Below are positions 32,648 to 44,900 of a stretch of 64,000 nucleotides of DNA, piece after piece (the stretch's first letter is position 1; every line of letters begins with the position of its first letter). Under the pieces are notes generated by a model. That model did no database searches. It was not told where the DNA came from and worked only from the letters and a program-made list of their open reading frames with translations. This DNA comes from Limonium bicolor (lineage: Eukaryota; Streptophyta; Magnoliopsida; Caryophyllales; Plumbaginaceae): assembly GCA_023374045.1 (NCBI GenBank), contig CM041780.1, positions 168,822,085-168,886,084 of the forward strand, in the 5' to 3' direction. A program made the translations under genes and the position numbers.

Positions 32648-35355
32648 TGTTGTGCCTCATATTTTTTTATTTCCTTTTTGATTCGCAAAGAAAGTTTATA
32701 ACATTTCTGATTGTTATTACATTAGCGTCGGGAATGAGGGTCTTCCATTTGGATTTTACTTATGTTAAAAAAAGAAATTACTAACTTCCTTTTCTTCTCT
32801 TTCTTATTTAGATTAACTATTCCTTCTTCTTTTCGTTATCTTATTTATTTTAAGTTAAGGAAGGGAGTTTCTAGGTTCTTATTTTATTTTCCTCCTCTCC
32901 CTCTTTGACTCATCATCGACAGTTTACACGTTCATTCTCCCTCTCCGCCGTGTTTCTTTTTTCCAATTAAACTTCCTCCCTTGGCATTTTTCTTCTCCAA
33001 TCTCTCCCAAGTCTTAATCGCTGGAGTGGACCATAGTGGAATTTCGTTAGTCTATCAGTCATGTGTCATGTTTGGGTTGTAGATTCCGGTTTTGTTCTTT
33101 GTTAAGTTCCCCCTCTTTCCTTTCTGATTTTGATTTTGGAATCCAATCATTCAGTTGTTGGTTTCTCGAATTCGAGAGGAGTTTCGAGGAGGGCATTGTG
33201 TGGAGTTCGTAGATTTGTGCGTTGCTTCGGATGTGAGGTAGGTGGTAGATGGATTTGGTTGTGTGTGTTCACCCACGAGGGTTTCCGATTATGTTTCATT
33301 TTCTTAATGTGCTGGATGTTCTATGAGTTTTGTGAATTTGACTTGGTTTTTAAGTTGTGTTTTACTTCGTAAAAACCTCGTAGAAGTGTTTCGATTGCGT
33401 ATTTTGTTATGAATGTTTGAAGCTATAACAATGGAGATTTTGGAGCTCTATTTGCATCCGATTTCGCTTCTGATTATGGGATTTCTGTGGTGTCCGAACA
33501 TGCGCCGAACTTGTAAGTTCGGACAGCATGCGCAGTTGCTTCTGGTTTTGTGATTCCTGTGATGTCCGGACTTCTGTTCGAACATGTCCGAACGCTTCTA
33601 GTTTTACGATTTCTGTGATGTCTGGACTTCCGTCCGAACATGTAAGTTCCGACATGGTGCGAGGACAGTCTTGGCTTACTGTACGACTTGTGTCCGAACA
33701 TGTAAGCCCGGACACAAGTCCGGACACCTCATTTGTTAACTTTCGGACTCTGTCCGAATTCGTAAGTTCAGACAGATGTTCAGACACCTTTGGATTTTCA
33801 ACCCGGCATGCGTCCGGACTTGTAAGTCCGGACACATGACCGGACGTGTTTAGTTTTACAGTTCAGCATGCGTCCGAACATGTATGTTCGGACACATGTC
33901 TGGACAACCATTTGTTTTTGCGTAACTTCTTCGTTTGAGCTCATTTTGATCGCCGTTTGTGGCGTTGTGTTCCTCTCAGTATGTACTATCTGTTTTGACA
34001 TATTTTGGCGTGTGTTTATGCATATTTTCATTTCAAAAGCTTTCGTTATGCTTTTAACCTCTGATTTGTTCTAAAAGTGTGTTTTGGCTTTTGACTTTAG
34101 TTTAATCCTTTCGTATTTTGCTAGTCTTGGATAAAGACATCTGTTTCAGCTATGATTTTTGTTTCGTTGTGTTTAAGGCCTTGTGCTTTGGTGTTGTGCT
34201 CTGTAACACCTTCTGTTATGGATTGTTAAGCTTCTGTTTTGGGACCTAGTTTCTCTGCTTCTAAGCCATGGATGGTTGCGTCTAGCTATCTAGGGCTGCC
34301 CATGGTAGGTTAACCGTCTTATTCGGTTAACCGCTTTCGGTTAACCGGGTCTTTGGTTTTCTAAAATTCAATTCCATTACCATTCCATTTAGAGCGGTTA
34401 ACCGTTTAATTCACTTTTCTAAAATCCAATTCCATTACCATTCCGTTTAGACCGGTTAACCTTTAGTTCGGTTCGGTTTTATCGGTTAACCTTGTACCCG
34501 TATATTTTTTTATTGATGAGACTCATACCATTAATATTATAGTACAACTTTTATCATCATGAGTGACAAATCAAACACATGTGACAATAAAATATAATAA
34601 TATGTATATTTTCATCAATAGCTAACATTAATTATTATATAACGTGAACATTAATATTTGAAGTTTATGATTGTTTATAGTTAACCGATCGGTTAACCGT
34701 TCTAGAAAATTCAATAACATTACCGAAACCGGAACCAGTCAATTTACACGGTTCGGTTAACCATACCGTAAGAACCGGTACGGTTAACCTGTAAACAGAT
34801 ACGGTTCGTTTCGGTTTCGGTCAGATACTGCGGTTTCGAAATTTTTCGAGCAGCACTAGCTATCCTGTAGTATGCTGCGTAGGATGTTCTTCTTTCAATC
34901 ACTCACGGGTGTCTTCCCCATTCCGTTCAATGGTGTTCACCATTTCTGTTATGTGGGATCTTCCGATCCTAGGGACTTGATTCCCTTTGTTTATATGCAC
35001 TGACTACTAGGATCCCGCCTCTGTTTGTGAAGTGATTTGTTTTCGTCTACTCTACGGCTGAGCTGTAGTTTGGCTCACCCCTATATCCGTCTGATTTGCA
35101 GGTTTTAGCATTGGACAAAATGTCTCTGCTTCTGTCTTTTGGCTTTGAGTTCAGATTTGTACTTCTATTTTGGGTTTTTGAGGTCCTTATGTATTTAATC
35201 GCTTCCACTTTGTAAGTTTAGCTTTTGCTTTGTAATCGATTGAACAAGCTTTGTAATTGCTATTGATTAATAATAAGTATTCTGTTTTGCGTGTCTTAGA
35301 TAGTAACGTGTAACATATAACGGTCCAACACCCGGGTGGTTTTGGGGTCATTACA
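32648..35355 (+). repeat. Outer gypsy 3' LTR
   Basis: This LTR begins TGTTGTGCC right after the polypurine tract and ends GGGTCATTACA. It is 2,708 bp with a 566-bp hAT-type MITE and its duplication (34,291-34,864) inside, about 2,134 bp without them. It contains the tgtccgaac/gttcggaca palindrome array at 33,490-33,905. Compared with the 5' LTR it lacks several hundred bp near 35,050. The 5 bp after it (cattt, 35,356-35,360) should be the target duplication; its partner would lie left of the window. ORFs inside it are not genes. Confidence 0.9.
34291..34856. mobile_element. hAT-type MITE in the outer 3' LTR
   Basis: This is a 566-bp insertion flanked by the 8-bp direct repeat TAGCTATC (34,283-34,290 and 34,857-34,864); the site in the 5' LTR near 22,238 has no such insertion. 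The ends are TAGGGCTGCCC and the inverted form of GTGCTGCTCG. An 8-bp duplication and TAGxGCTGC-type ends fit the hAT superfamily. Both flanks are packed with cggttaaccg words and the middle is AT-rich. It is non-coding. Confidence 0.8.
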
Positions 35356-36161
35356 CATTTGTTGCATAAGAATTAAAGATCATGTTTGGAAAGACTGATT
35401 TTTCCTGAAGAATCTGGCCGAGACTGTAAAAACGATGCATCTAGTACTAGTAGTAATTAAATCTCTCCACCTTTGTATCTTAAGAGAGCAAATTACGAGG
35501 AAGACGAACAGAACCGCTGCCGGATCAGAAAAGAGATGACTGATAATATTCCCCTCATTACATGGAAGATTACACAATCAACATTTATGATCTAGCAGGT
35601 TTGGCTCCAGTAATTCAGCCGGCGACACGAGATTTCAGTACAGATGATCCAAAATGACAAACGCGTACACATTTTCCGCTCACCTCTTTACAGCCTTTTG
35701 GCAAAGTCAGGAACCTGTTCTTATCATGAGCAAATTACCTCTCCCGCTAGCAAGGTCACTCCCTGGTTCTTCCACAAATCGCATAGCTTTTTCAGCTTGA
35801 GCCAACCGACGACGTGCCTTTTACACGAGTGGCAGGATATCAGAACAAATGAATACAGCTAAATAAAGCCAGAGGATAGAATAGTCCTAGATCAATAGGC
35901 TTAGAATCCAAGACATCTCAAGAGGAGCTTGAGCGGCATTAGATTCTGATGGAATCAATTTAGCGGCAGAGGATCTCAAGGTAACATAAAGATATTGATC
36001 GAATCTACATCTCATCATCGCAAGCTACTAATAAACTTCTAACTATTCACATGTTATATTCTTCTATCCAGGGGAGGATGTATGACACCTAACAATCAGT
36101 ACCAGGCTATCTCCTTGCTACTTCAACTGGTCAGGGGCCTGGATCTTATCTATGGAAAAGA
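35356..36161. other. Downstream flank of PBRP, with an exon-like ORF
   Basis: This is sequence between the retrotransposon stack and the PBRP stop. Most of it looks like 3' UTR or intergenic DNA. On the minus strand, 35,707-35,817 reads as a possible terminal exon of 37 codons. It is preceded by a pyrimidine-poor AG acceptor (aaaAG), begins ARRRLAQAEKAMRFVEE, and ends in TGA. It could be an alternative last exon of PBRP or a chance ORF; I cannot assign it. Confidence 0.35.
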
Positions 36162-38992
36162 TCAAGGTGCCGATGGAGGCCTCATTGAGCCTGCAGAACT
36201 TGAACCTGAACCGGATGCATTAACAGTTGACAGCAGATTTTGCCTCATTGCACCACTACCCCCTTTCACATCCTTGCCAAGTTTTTGATCTGAATCTTGA
36301 GGTTTGGCGTGAAACTTCTTGATTCGGATCCCTTGGAAAGTCTGGCTCTCTCCACTCCCAAATCTCATAGCGTTGAACTTATTTGCCTTGTTCTCAGGGT
36401 TCCTATCTTTATCCAAGGGAACCAGATCAGAAGGGTCAATTTTGTGGACTCCTGAACGGCCTGTTGATGGTATGGTTGTTGTGGGGAATGCCTTTTCAGG
36501 TGGGACAACCGGGGTGTAATTTTTCGGAAGAAGATCATCCCAGTTTTCTAAAAGCTCCTTATATACTTTCCTCAGTGTCACCTCTGTTAGACCAGTCACT
36601 TTGCATATCTCAGCTTGGGTTTTCCGCCTGTCTTCAAGCTGGCAAGCAAGGTAGATGGCAGCTGCAGATATGCTTATTGGATTGCGACGAGTACAAAAGC
36701 ATTTATTCATCACAACTTCTCCAATGTGAGTGGCCAGCTCCTAGTGAAGCAGCAAATACAAGTGAGTTGTCAACATTGTATAGTAATAATGCTCATGAAA
36801 AATAAAAAAAACATGATAGTAAACAAGGACCAAATGATACGGTTTAATAGCTAAAAAGTGTCACTGGCTCACAGCTTTGTCTTCTGTTATGTTGGACTAC
36901 CACGGACACAACCAAAATGAAACCCTTCACTTTTCCTGATGCGGTTATCAGTAACAGAAACAGAGCAAGAAGAAAAGCAACAAAAAGTCTAGACAGATGA
37001 TTCAACCAAGGCTAGTCAGCTTTCAAATTTTTAAATGTCAATATACTTCTGGTAAGTGTGTTCACCTAAATGGTACTGTCAGTGGGAAAAAGCAGTAGTT
37101 TCTCAGTCCATGTTGAATTATTAAAGATATGAAATACCAGGTCACTTTCTAGTGTGAAGTAGTAAGTGTCTTTGGTTAAGGAAAAGATATGGGATGAGGA
37201 GCTGAGATGATAGAACAAGGGGACGCAAGTTTCTTCTCTTATTCAGTGATATGCATAAGCGTAACTATTGAGAAAACGGTATTTATTATATTGACCATGT
37301 TATTATGGTCAACAACATTACTATGAATGTGCACATAAGAGTTACTGCAGCTTATATTAACTTGAAGCTCATGTTTTATGTTTAGCTTTTGAAGGATTTC
37401 GCCTCCCACCTCTCTTCAGTCCTCTGAGCTATATGAATTTATCTAACCGAGGGATTAACACGTTGATTTGTTCCAACCAATTGTTAAGGTAAACCAAGCA
37501 AATGAAGAAACACAATATAACACCCACGTGCAGAACATAGTTTTCATATTTTGCAAAAACTACCTTGAACTCAGAAAAGAGGTGGTGACCTCAGCTTACC
37601 TGAGCAGACTTATTAAGCTGGAGCAGGTTGCAAAATCTGGGCATATGAACAGATATGGAGTTACTGTTGATGGGCTGGCTTAACTGAAGAGCTTCTCCAA
37701 GGATCTTTATGTATTTCCCAATCTCCTTCTGAGGCATATTTGCAGCAAGAGAAATTTCCTGCATCCAGACAAAGCGAGATCAAGTCTAACATGTGGAGGT
37801 AACAACACTTCAAGGTCATCATAATGCAGCGCAATAATCAGCCAATCAGGCATTGTCGAATGACTTCTAGTTCGGTGACAAAGCATTTGAGTCCAGAGGA
37901 AGTCGTACTGCAGAGGGTGAGTCAGGTATGTGTTAGAATGGTTACTTGTTTGGTTATTAAGCTTTTGAGTCCTAATAATCCTTGCTAGCATCAGGTCCAG
38001 TTCAACAAATGTAGTGCAGAATTAAAATTTATCCTGTAACCAAAATCTCTGATTTGTGTACGCCAATATTCCACATCCTAGAGCACCTACAATTCCCCAA
38101 AACATCCACGCCCCATCAGCTCAAACATCTAAGGGGTTTACTCATCCCAACCCAGATCATATCACTAGAGCAAACAAGTTAAATTTCAACCTGCTCAACA
38201 TTAATCAAAAAGGTAAATTCGGGTTACATTCAATCAGAAAAGATCCTTAAAAACGCACCAAACTCAGAAGATGGGATGCATAAATAAGAAATAGACGCAA
38301 AGAGAGGAACGGTTGAAAACCTGGAGGGTCCTCGGCTCTTGAGCTTCCCTGATAGCCTGAACAAGGCAAGCAGTAGCCAGGGCCTCGACACTGCGATTCC
38401 TAAGGCAAGTGGCCGAGGAGCAATCCCTAAATAGCTGAAAGGCGTGGTCAGATATGTAATGCTCCAACCTCAAAATCGACGCCACATCCACAATCTGCAG
38501 ATAAGCCCTCAAATTATCAACCACTACTCCAGAAGAAGACCCATTTGAATTAGGGATCGACCCAGACGCCGGATTGGCAATTGATGACGACCCTGATGCT
38601 AACGAGGAGGAGGAGGAGGACATGACCCGTTCGAGCTCAGCTAGATGACCTGAGAAAGAGATGGAGGAAAGGGCAAAAACTGGGGTGTATTCGAGCGACC
38701 ATGTGGAGAAGGCGGTGATGAATCCCGAGTGCAAAAATGGGTCATCTTCTTCTTCTCCCCCTTCTTTGTCTTTCTCATCCGAGGGCGGGGGAATCGAAGG
38801 TTTAGGTGGGGTTGGGAGATCTGAGGTACAGAGGAAGAGAGGGGTGTCTTGGGCGCGGAGGTGAAAGAGATGGTGGGACTGCGTCTGGCGTTCCTCGACG
38901 ACTCGGCCACAGGAAGTACACTCTGTTATCCAACGGCCGCTGGATGCGGCACCGCATCGTCCTTGCACCGCCGAGCAGTACGGGCACTTCAT
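36162..38992 (-). CDS. PBRP: Plant-specific TFIIB-related protein (PBRP)
   Basis: Three exons by GT-AG rules: 38,992-38,321 (224 codons), 37,758-37,600 (53 codons) and 36,740-36,162 (192 codons plus stop), giving 469 aa. All introns are phase 0. The start at 38,992 is chosen because the protein then begins MKCPYC as in known PBRPs. The N-terminus has a TFIIB-type zinc ribbon (CPYC near residue 3, CTSCGRVVEE near 28). An acidic, Ser-rich linker follows, then two cyclin-like repeats. Repeat 1 spans exons 1-2 (HAFQLFRDC, NRSVEALATACLVQAIREA). Repeat 2 is in exon 3 (NPISISAAAIYLACQLED, KVTGLTEVTLRKVYKEL). The C-tail is Ser/Gly-rich. In Arabidopsis PBRP is a TFIIB relative reported at the plastid envelope and in the nucleus, so a transcription role is inferred from family. 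No break is seen, and the C-terminal end may vary by alternative splicing. Confidence 0.93.
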
Positions 38993-39108
38993 CTTTCTAG
39001 ATTGCTTTCTCACTTACAACCCCCGACACTCCAGACTAGAGGTCCAAAGGCAACAAAAAGATGCTCGGTGACACCACCGCTCACATCACAGCACGAATCA
39101 ATAGAGGA

Positions 39109-39116
39109 TATATATA
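39109..39116 (-). promoter_or_regulatory. Candidate TATA box of PBRP
   Basis: TATATATA on the minus strand lies about 117 bp upstream of the PBRP start codon. A start of transcription roughly 30 bp downstream would leave a 5' UTR of about 90 bp. This is inferred from position and motif only. Confidence 0.4.
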
Positions 39117-39432
39117 CCTTTTGACGGGTGTGGACTGTGGAGTCTACTACAGCGCAGAATTACCCATTTCAGAGGATTATTGGAATCTCAACCGTTTCCC
39201 TTTTTTTTTAAGTAGCTTGATACTACCCACGAGCAAGACCCCTTAATAAAAGTTTATTCTCAAAATTTAAACTCTTTATCTAGTGTAAAAAATTCTTCAT
39301 AAAGTTAACTTGAAAAAGTTTTTTTTCCAAAGTAAATTACTATGAACCTCATCGAGCTTTTATAATAATACTGTTAATCATCTTGTGTTTATTATAATTA
39401 TTGATAACCATTTGAGATTATGGTATCTCTGA

Positions 39433-39855
39433 CTATGAGCCGCCAAACTATAACTTTGTTAATAAATCGTTAGCCCTTTGCTAACCTGTCAACTTATTCA
39501 CTAACTGATGTCAGGCTGGACAAAAAAATACTCCTTAATCAACATTGTCTAAGTCTCTCTCATACCACTGATATTTTCCTAAAAACGTTAATCCTAACCC
39601 AGGAATGGTCGAAAACCAAGAACAAATCAATCCTTAAGTGTTGTGTAGCAGATAAACAACCTCCTAAAAACGCGTGGACCATTCCTTAGGGTTGACGTTT
39701 TTAGAAAAATAGCAGTGGGATGGGAGAGACTTAGATGATATTGATTAAGCAGTGTTTTTTTTCTAGTCTGGCATTGTTTAGTGAATAAGCTAATAGGTCA
39801 ACAAGGGGTCAACGATTTTTTAACGGAACTATAGTTCGAGGGCTCATTGAACCTT
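39433..39855. mobile_element. Foldback (long inverted-repeat) element
   Basis: The left arm is about 39,433-39,610 and the right arm about 39,677-39,855. They pair as imperfect inverted repeats around a 66-bp centre: gaatggtc versus gaccattc at the inner ends, aaatcgttagccc versus ggggtcaacgatttt further out, and atgagcc versus ggctcat at the outer ends. It is non-coding. It lies immediately left of the CACTA element. 39,118-39,432 holds nothing recognisable. Confidence 0.7.
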
Positions 39856-39870
39856 GTAATGCCATTGCAG

Positions 39871-40097
39871 AAACCGCCGAAAATAGGGCATTTTCGGCGG
39901 TTCCTACCACACAACCGCTGAAAATACTCTTTATATTTTCGACGGTTCTTCCTTATAAACCGCCGAAAATCCAGAATTAAAAAAACGACGAGTCATTTTC
40001 GGCGGTTTCTAGCCTTACAACCGCCGAAAATGAGTGAATTAAAAAAACGACGAGTCATTTTCGGCGGTTCCTAACCTTACAACCGCTGAAAATGAGT
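39871..40097. repeat. CACTA left subterminal repeats
   Basis: There are about eight alternating copies of accgccgaaaat and attttcggcggt, arranged as hairpins (for example gcattttcggcggttcc followed by acaaccgctgaaaat). In En/Spm such repeats are binding sites for the TNPA accessory protein. Confidence 0.85.
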
Positions 40098-41914
40098 CTT
40101 TCTAAACACCCCCACCCCGACAGACAGTAATTCTTTTCTCCTTCGACCTTCAGTTTTCACAGAGGCGACTCGATCGACACCGGCCACCAGTTCGCTGCGA
40201 ACGTCGCCACTGAGTTCCGGCCACTCTCCGCCGTTGTTCGACCGCCTGCGTCACCTCTGACCGTTGCGCCACCGTCACCTCCCTCTTCTGGCGGATATCC
40301 CCCACTTCCAGCACTACTATAGTAGAAATTAGGTTAGTTTTTTATACGAATTTAATATTTCGAATTCTTGTTAAATTGAGACTTAATTTGTTGTTTAAGT
40401 GTAATTGTTACTTGGTTTATGTCATCTAGAGTGTAGTATATTGTTTTGTTTGATTGGGAATTCTATATATGTCCAATTTTACAAAATAATGCATATGCCC
40501 GCAAGGTGTTCGATGAAATGGCTGAACCAATTTTAGTGATTTTGTTGTGCTTTTTACCATTGTTTGTGTACTTTAAGCTTAGGTATTAACTTGTTTAGTA
40601 TTTCTTTTTTAGGGTTGGAAATTTCTTTCTACTCTTGTTCTTGTTTTGACATTGTGGAGAGCACTTCATCGAAGTGCTTGGAATTTTCTTTGAATTTATC
40701 AAAGAAGTCAGATCAAGCACACTTAGCCGAATTTGTTTAGATACATTTTTTGTGACGTGCTTGGCATTATCGATTATCTTGTCCCAGCTATTGACTTGTA
40801 CTACAATTGAACAACTGTATAATTGATGATTAGAACAACGGTTGGTACAACAAAATTCTACCAGAATAATTTTTGATTCCATACATTAAAGTAGTTGACA
40901 GTAAAGAGGTCACATATTACTATATTACAAAGTAGATAGTTAAACTAATGTCAAGGCATTACAATGGCATTACAAGGTTCAATTGCCAATAAAGAGGTCA
41001 CCGTAATCGCCAACACTAAACGTCGAAGCATTACAAGGTTCTATAGCCAACCTAAACTAGCTTAAAGTACAATAACAAAGTCGTCACCACTATTACATTT
41101 GTCGTATGAATTAACATAAAAAATGTTGACTTATAGTTTACTTAATTTTATAATTTGATTTACAATAAGTTGTGATTATTGATTAAATATTGACAATGAA
41201 TTAGATACTTCATAAGTTGGCTGTGTAGCTACGCGCGACAATTCATCCTCACTTCTAACAAGTCGCTGGTGTAGCGACCTGACTCGAGTCCAAAAAGGGG
41301 GAAAACACGTGAGTTGAGGGCTTGTTTTTGTTGATAATTAATTGTGATTTTTTACATAACTACAACTATTATCCTCACCTCTTATTTATATGGTTCGTTA
41401 CAGTTATACCCTTTGACACCATTTGTCGCCGTCCACCACCCTGTTACCTCCATCTGAGTTCCGTCTGCTCATCTCGTCCTTCCGTCCTCCGCCCTGTTTC
41501 CTCCCTCTGAGTTTCGCCTATTCCTCGTCCTTCCAAAAACAAGTTAGTTTTATTCTTCAACCTCGTTGAATTTCTGTTTCATCATAACTGTTTGTATAAT
41601 TCGTTAATTTATATATAATAGTTAGTTGCGGGATTATATATATATAATATTGTTGGCTATATATATATTATAGATGTATATATACATATAAGACAATCAA
41701 GTAGTATATCTATAATATATATTATATATGTGTATATATATATATATACAGACTCGCCGTGCAAGAATCATATCTATATATGACCTTCGCCAAAGATAGG
41801 TTCGTCAATGTTATTTTTATATTTTATATTTTAAATATTATTAAGTTGTTATACATTATAAATATATTTTTGTAGATATTATTTTGTTTTTCTCTTTTAG
41901 TTGGTAATTGTAGA
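40098..41914 (+). other. CACTA 5' leader region and introns
   Basis: 40,140-40,333 is GC-rich and ends in a donor-like aggTTAGTT site, matching the usual non-coding first exon of TNPD-type genes. The rest is AT-rich, including (ta)n runs near 41,636-41,755. A second CT-rich patch at 41,400-41,545 also precedes a gttagtt donor. Unexplained items are a short PPR-like reading frame at 40,491-40,529 and two copies of gcattacaaggtt near 40,965 and 41,031 that match the foldback element's end. No complete gene is seen. Confidence 0.55.
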
Positions 41915-44900
41915 ATGGATCGTGAGTGGATGTACGGTCGGCGAGGCAATTATTTTGAATCAAAAGTAGATAATGAATTTTGCAAAGCAGCTCTCGATCA
42001 TCAGAAAAGGATGAATGAGACACACATTCCCTGTCCATGTGCACAGTGTGAACTTCACAACAAGTTCCCTAATCTACATACAATCAGATTTCATCTATCC
42101 ATGCGTGGATTTATGCCGAACTATAAGATCTGGTTTTTGCATGGCGAGTCTTTAGAAGCTAGTAGCAGGGTGCAAACTTCCACCTAGCCGAACAATGAAC
42201 CAAGAATGGTTACCGACGATACTACATTTCCTGATAATGAGTGTGATCAGAATGACACTGAAATCAACGACAACAGTGAAAAGATTGAACAACTGGACTC
42301 TATGCTGCAAGATGTCGAGGATAATTTCACAGACAAGCCGGCTGAATATCAAAGATTAGTTGATGCATCACGGTCCCCTTTGTTTCCCGGATGCACCAAA
42401 TTTACAAAGTTGACATTCGTGCTACATTTGTTCAATCTGAAAGCAAGATTTGGCTGAAGTGATAAGAGTTTTACGACAATACTAGAACTATTCCATGACA
42501 TGCTTCCAGATGATAACAATCTTCCTACTTCCACTTATGATGCAAAAAGTTGATGTGTCCTATGGGTGTGGAGTACAAAAAGATACACACATGTCCAAAT
42601 AGTTGTGTACTATATAGAGGAGAGAATAAACATATGAATCAGTGTCCAAAATGTCATGTGTCACGCTATAAACAGAAGGACGCCCAATCATCCAATTCTA
42701 AGAAAAAAAGTCCTCCAACAAAAGTCATTTGGTATTTACCCATAATACCAAGATTCAAACGTCTGTTTACAAATGTTAGAGATGTCCAAAATTTAAGATG
42801 GCACACAGAAGGAAGATAAAATGATGATAGGCTGAGACATCCAGCTGATTCACCACAGTGGAGGAATATCGATAGAAGATTTGAAGATTTTGCCAGTGAT
42901 AATCGAAATTTGACACTCAGGCTATGTACAGATGGGATGAATCTGTATGGAACTCTAAGTAGTCAACACAGCACTTGGCCCGTTCTATTGGTGATTTACA
43001 ATCTTCCTTTGTGGTTGTGTATGAAGCGAAAATACATAATGTTATCATTGTTGATTTTTGGTCCTAAACAACCCGGACATAATATCGATGTATACCTTGC
43101 ACCGATGATTGATGATTTGAAATTGTTATGAAATCAGGGGATAGTGGTTTATGACAGTTACAACAGACAAAACTTCACACTTCGTGGCATGTTGTTTTGC
43201 ACAGTGAATGACTTTTCAGTGTACGGGAATTTATCTGGATATATAGTGAAAGACACATTTGCTTGCCCAATATGTGAAGACGACACTTGTTCTGATCGTC
43301 TAAAGTTTTGTGGCAAAAACGTGTACATGTGTCATCGCAGATTGTTGGCATCAGCTCTCCCGTACCGTAAAAAAGGAAGTTATTCAACGGAAAGACTGAG
43401 ACACGTATTGCTAGTCTACCTTTGAGTTCTCAAGAGATCTATGAAAAGGTGAAAGACATTGAGAATGTTTTCTGTGTTCCATCCAACTCTGCCCAAAAAA
43501 CCATCTGGAAAAAATGTTCAATATTTTGGGAACTTCCGTATTGGAAACATTTATCTGTTAGACATTGTCTTGATTTTATGCATATTGTCAAAAATGTTGG
43601 TGAGGCTGTTGTTGGGACTTTGCTTAACATACCTGGGAAAACAAAAGACGGAATAAAGGTTCGAAGAGATATGCAAGCTATGGGCATACGTGAGGAGTTG
43701 CATCCTCAAGAAAGAGGCAAACGAACATATTTACCTCTAGCATGTTACACTTTGTCTAAGAATGAGAAGATCAGCTTCTGCAAATGTTTTCATTCCCTTA
43801 AGGTTCCTACGGGTTATTCATCTAACTGGAAAAGTCTTGTGTCAATGAAGGACTTGAAGTTGGTCGAGTTGAAATCTCATGATTATCACGTTCTGATGTT
43901 GCATCTCCTTCCTGTTGCCATTCGAGGTATATTGCCGAAGGATGTGCGAAATGCAATTACAAGACTATGTTTCTTTTTAAAGGTGGTGTGCTATAAAGTT
44001 GTGGATGTTGATACACTTGACAGTCTGCAACGTGATGTTGTTGTTACGATCTGTCAACTTGAAATGTATTTTCCACCCTCGTTTTTTGACATCATGGTCC
44101 ACTTAGTTGTTCACATTGTTAGGGATATCAAATTATGTGGTCCCATATATTTGAGATACATGTATCCGTTTGAGAGATACATGGGAATCTTGAAGGGAAG
44201 GATGAAAAATAGATATCGACCTGAAGGGAGTATTATAGAAGGGACAATAACCGAAGAAGTGACAGAATTGTATACTGAATACTTAAAGGGTGTAGTAGCT
44301 ATTGGAGTGCCACAACCGAGACACATATGAGGGACAAAAGGTCAAGGTGTTATTGGGAAAAAATTGTGGCAATTGATTCATCCTCAATGGAGTTAGCACA
44401 TTTGTTCGTTTTACATCACCTTGAGATTATTGAGCCATTTTTTAAGAAACACATAACTTCACTAAGAGGTCAAATCCTGAGAGGAATATTGTTTGGTTGA
44501 CAAAAGAGCAAAACAAGACTTTTTGTTCATGGTTTAGAGACCATGTCATGAAACTTGCATCACTAGCGCCTGATAATGTAGGTGAAGAGCTCCGTTGGTT
44601 AGCTTTGGGATCTGGTTCCACTGCTGTATCTTATGAAGGGTATGACATCAATGGGTTCACCTATTGGACAAAACGACAAGATGATAGATGTTTAAACCAA
44701 AATAGTGGGGTGAAAGTAGAAGCATCAACAACTGAGTATACCAGAGGTGATCTAGCTTCAGCGATTTCAACCTCGAGGTTGTATTATGGATTCATTGAAG
44801 ATATTTGGGAACTTGATTATCAGTTTCAAAAGTTTGTTATTTTCAAATGCAAATAGGTGGATAACAGACACGGTTATCAGGTTCATGATGGGTTTAATTT

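Noticed and set aside
33407..34031. Overlapping Cys/Arg/Thr-rich ORFs on both strands (also at 21,387-21,900 and 62,253-62,855)
   Set aside because: The open frames come from the repeated tgtccgaac palindrome words, which read as repetitive peptides in any frame.
38585..38620. Possible microsatellite (gag)n
   Set aside because: It encodes the poly-Ser segment of PBRP on the minus strand and is part of the coding exon.
39871..40097. Possible CRISPR-like array
   Set aside because: The repeats alternate in orientation without unique spacers of uniform length, and this is a plant CACTA terminus.
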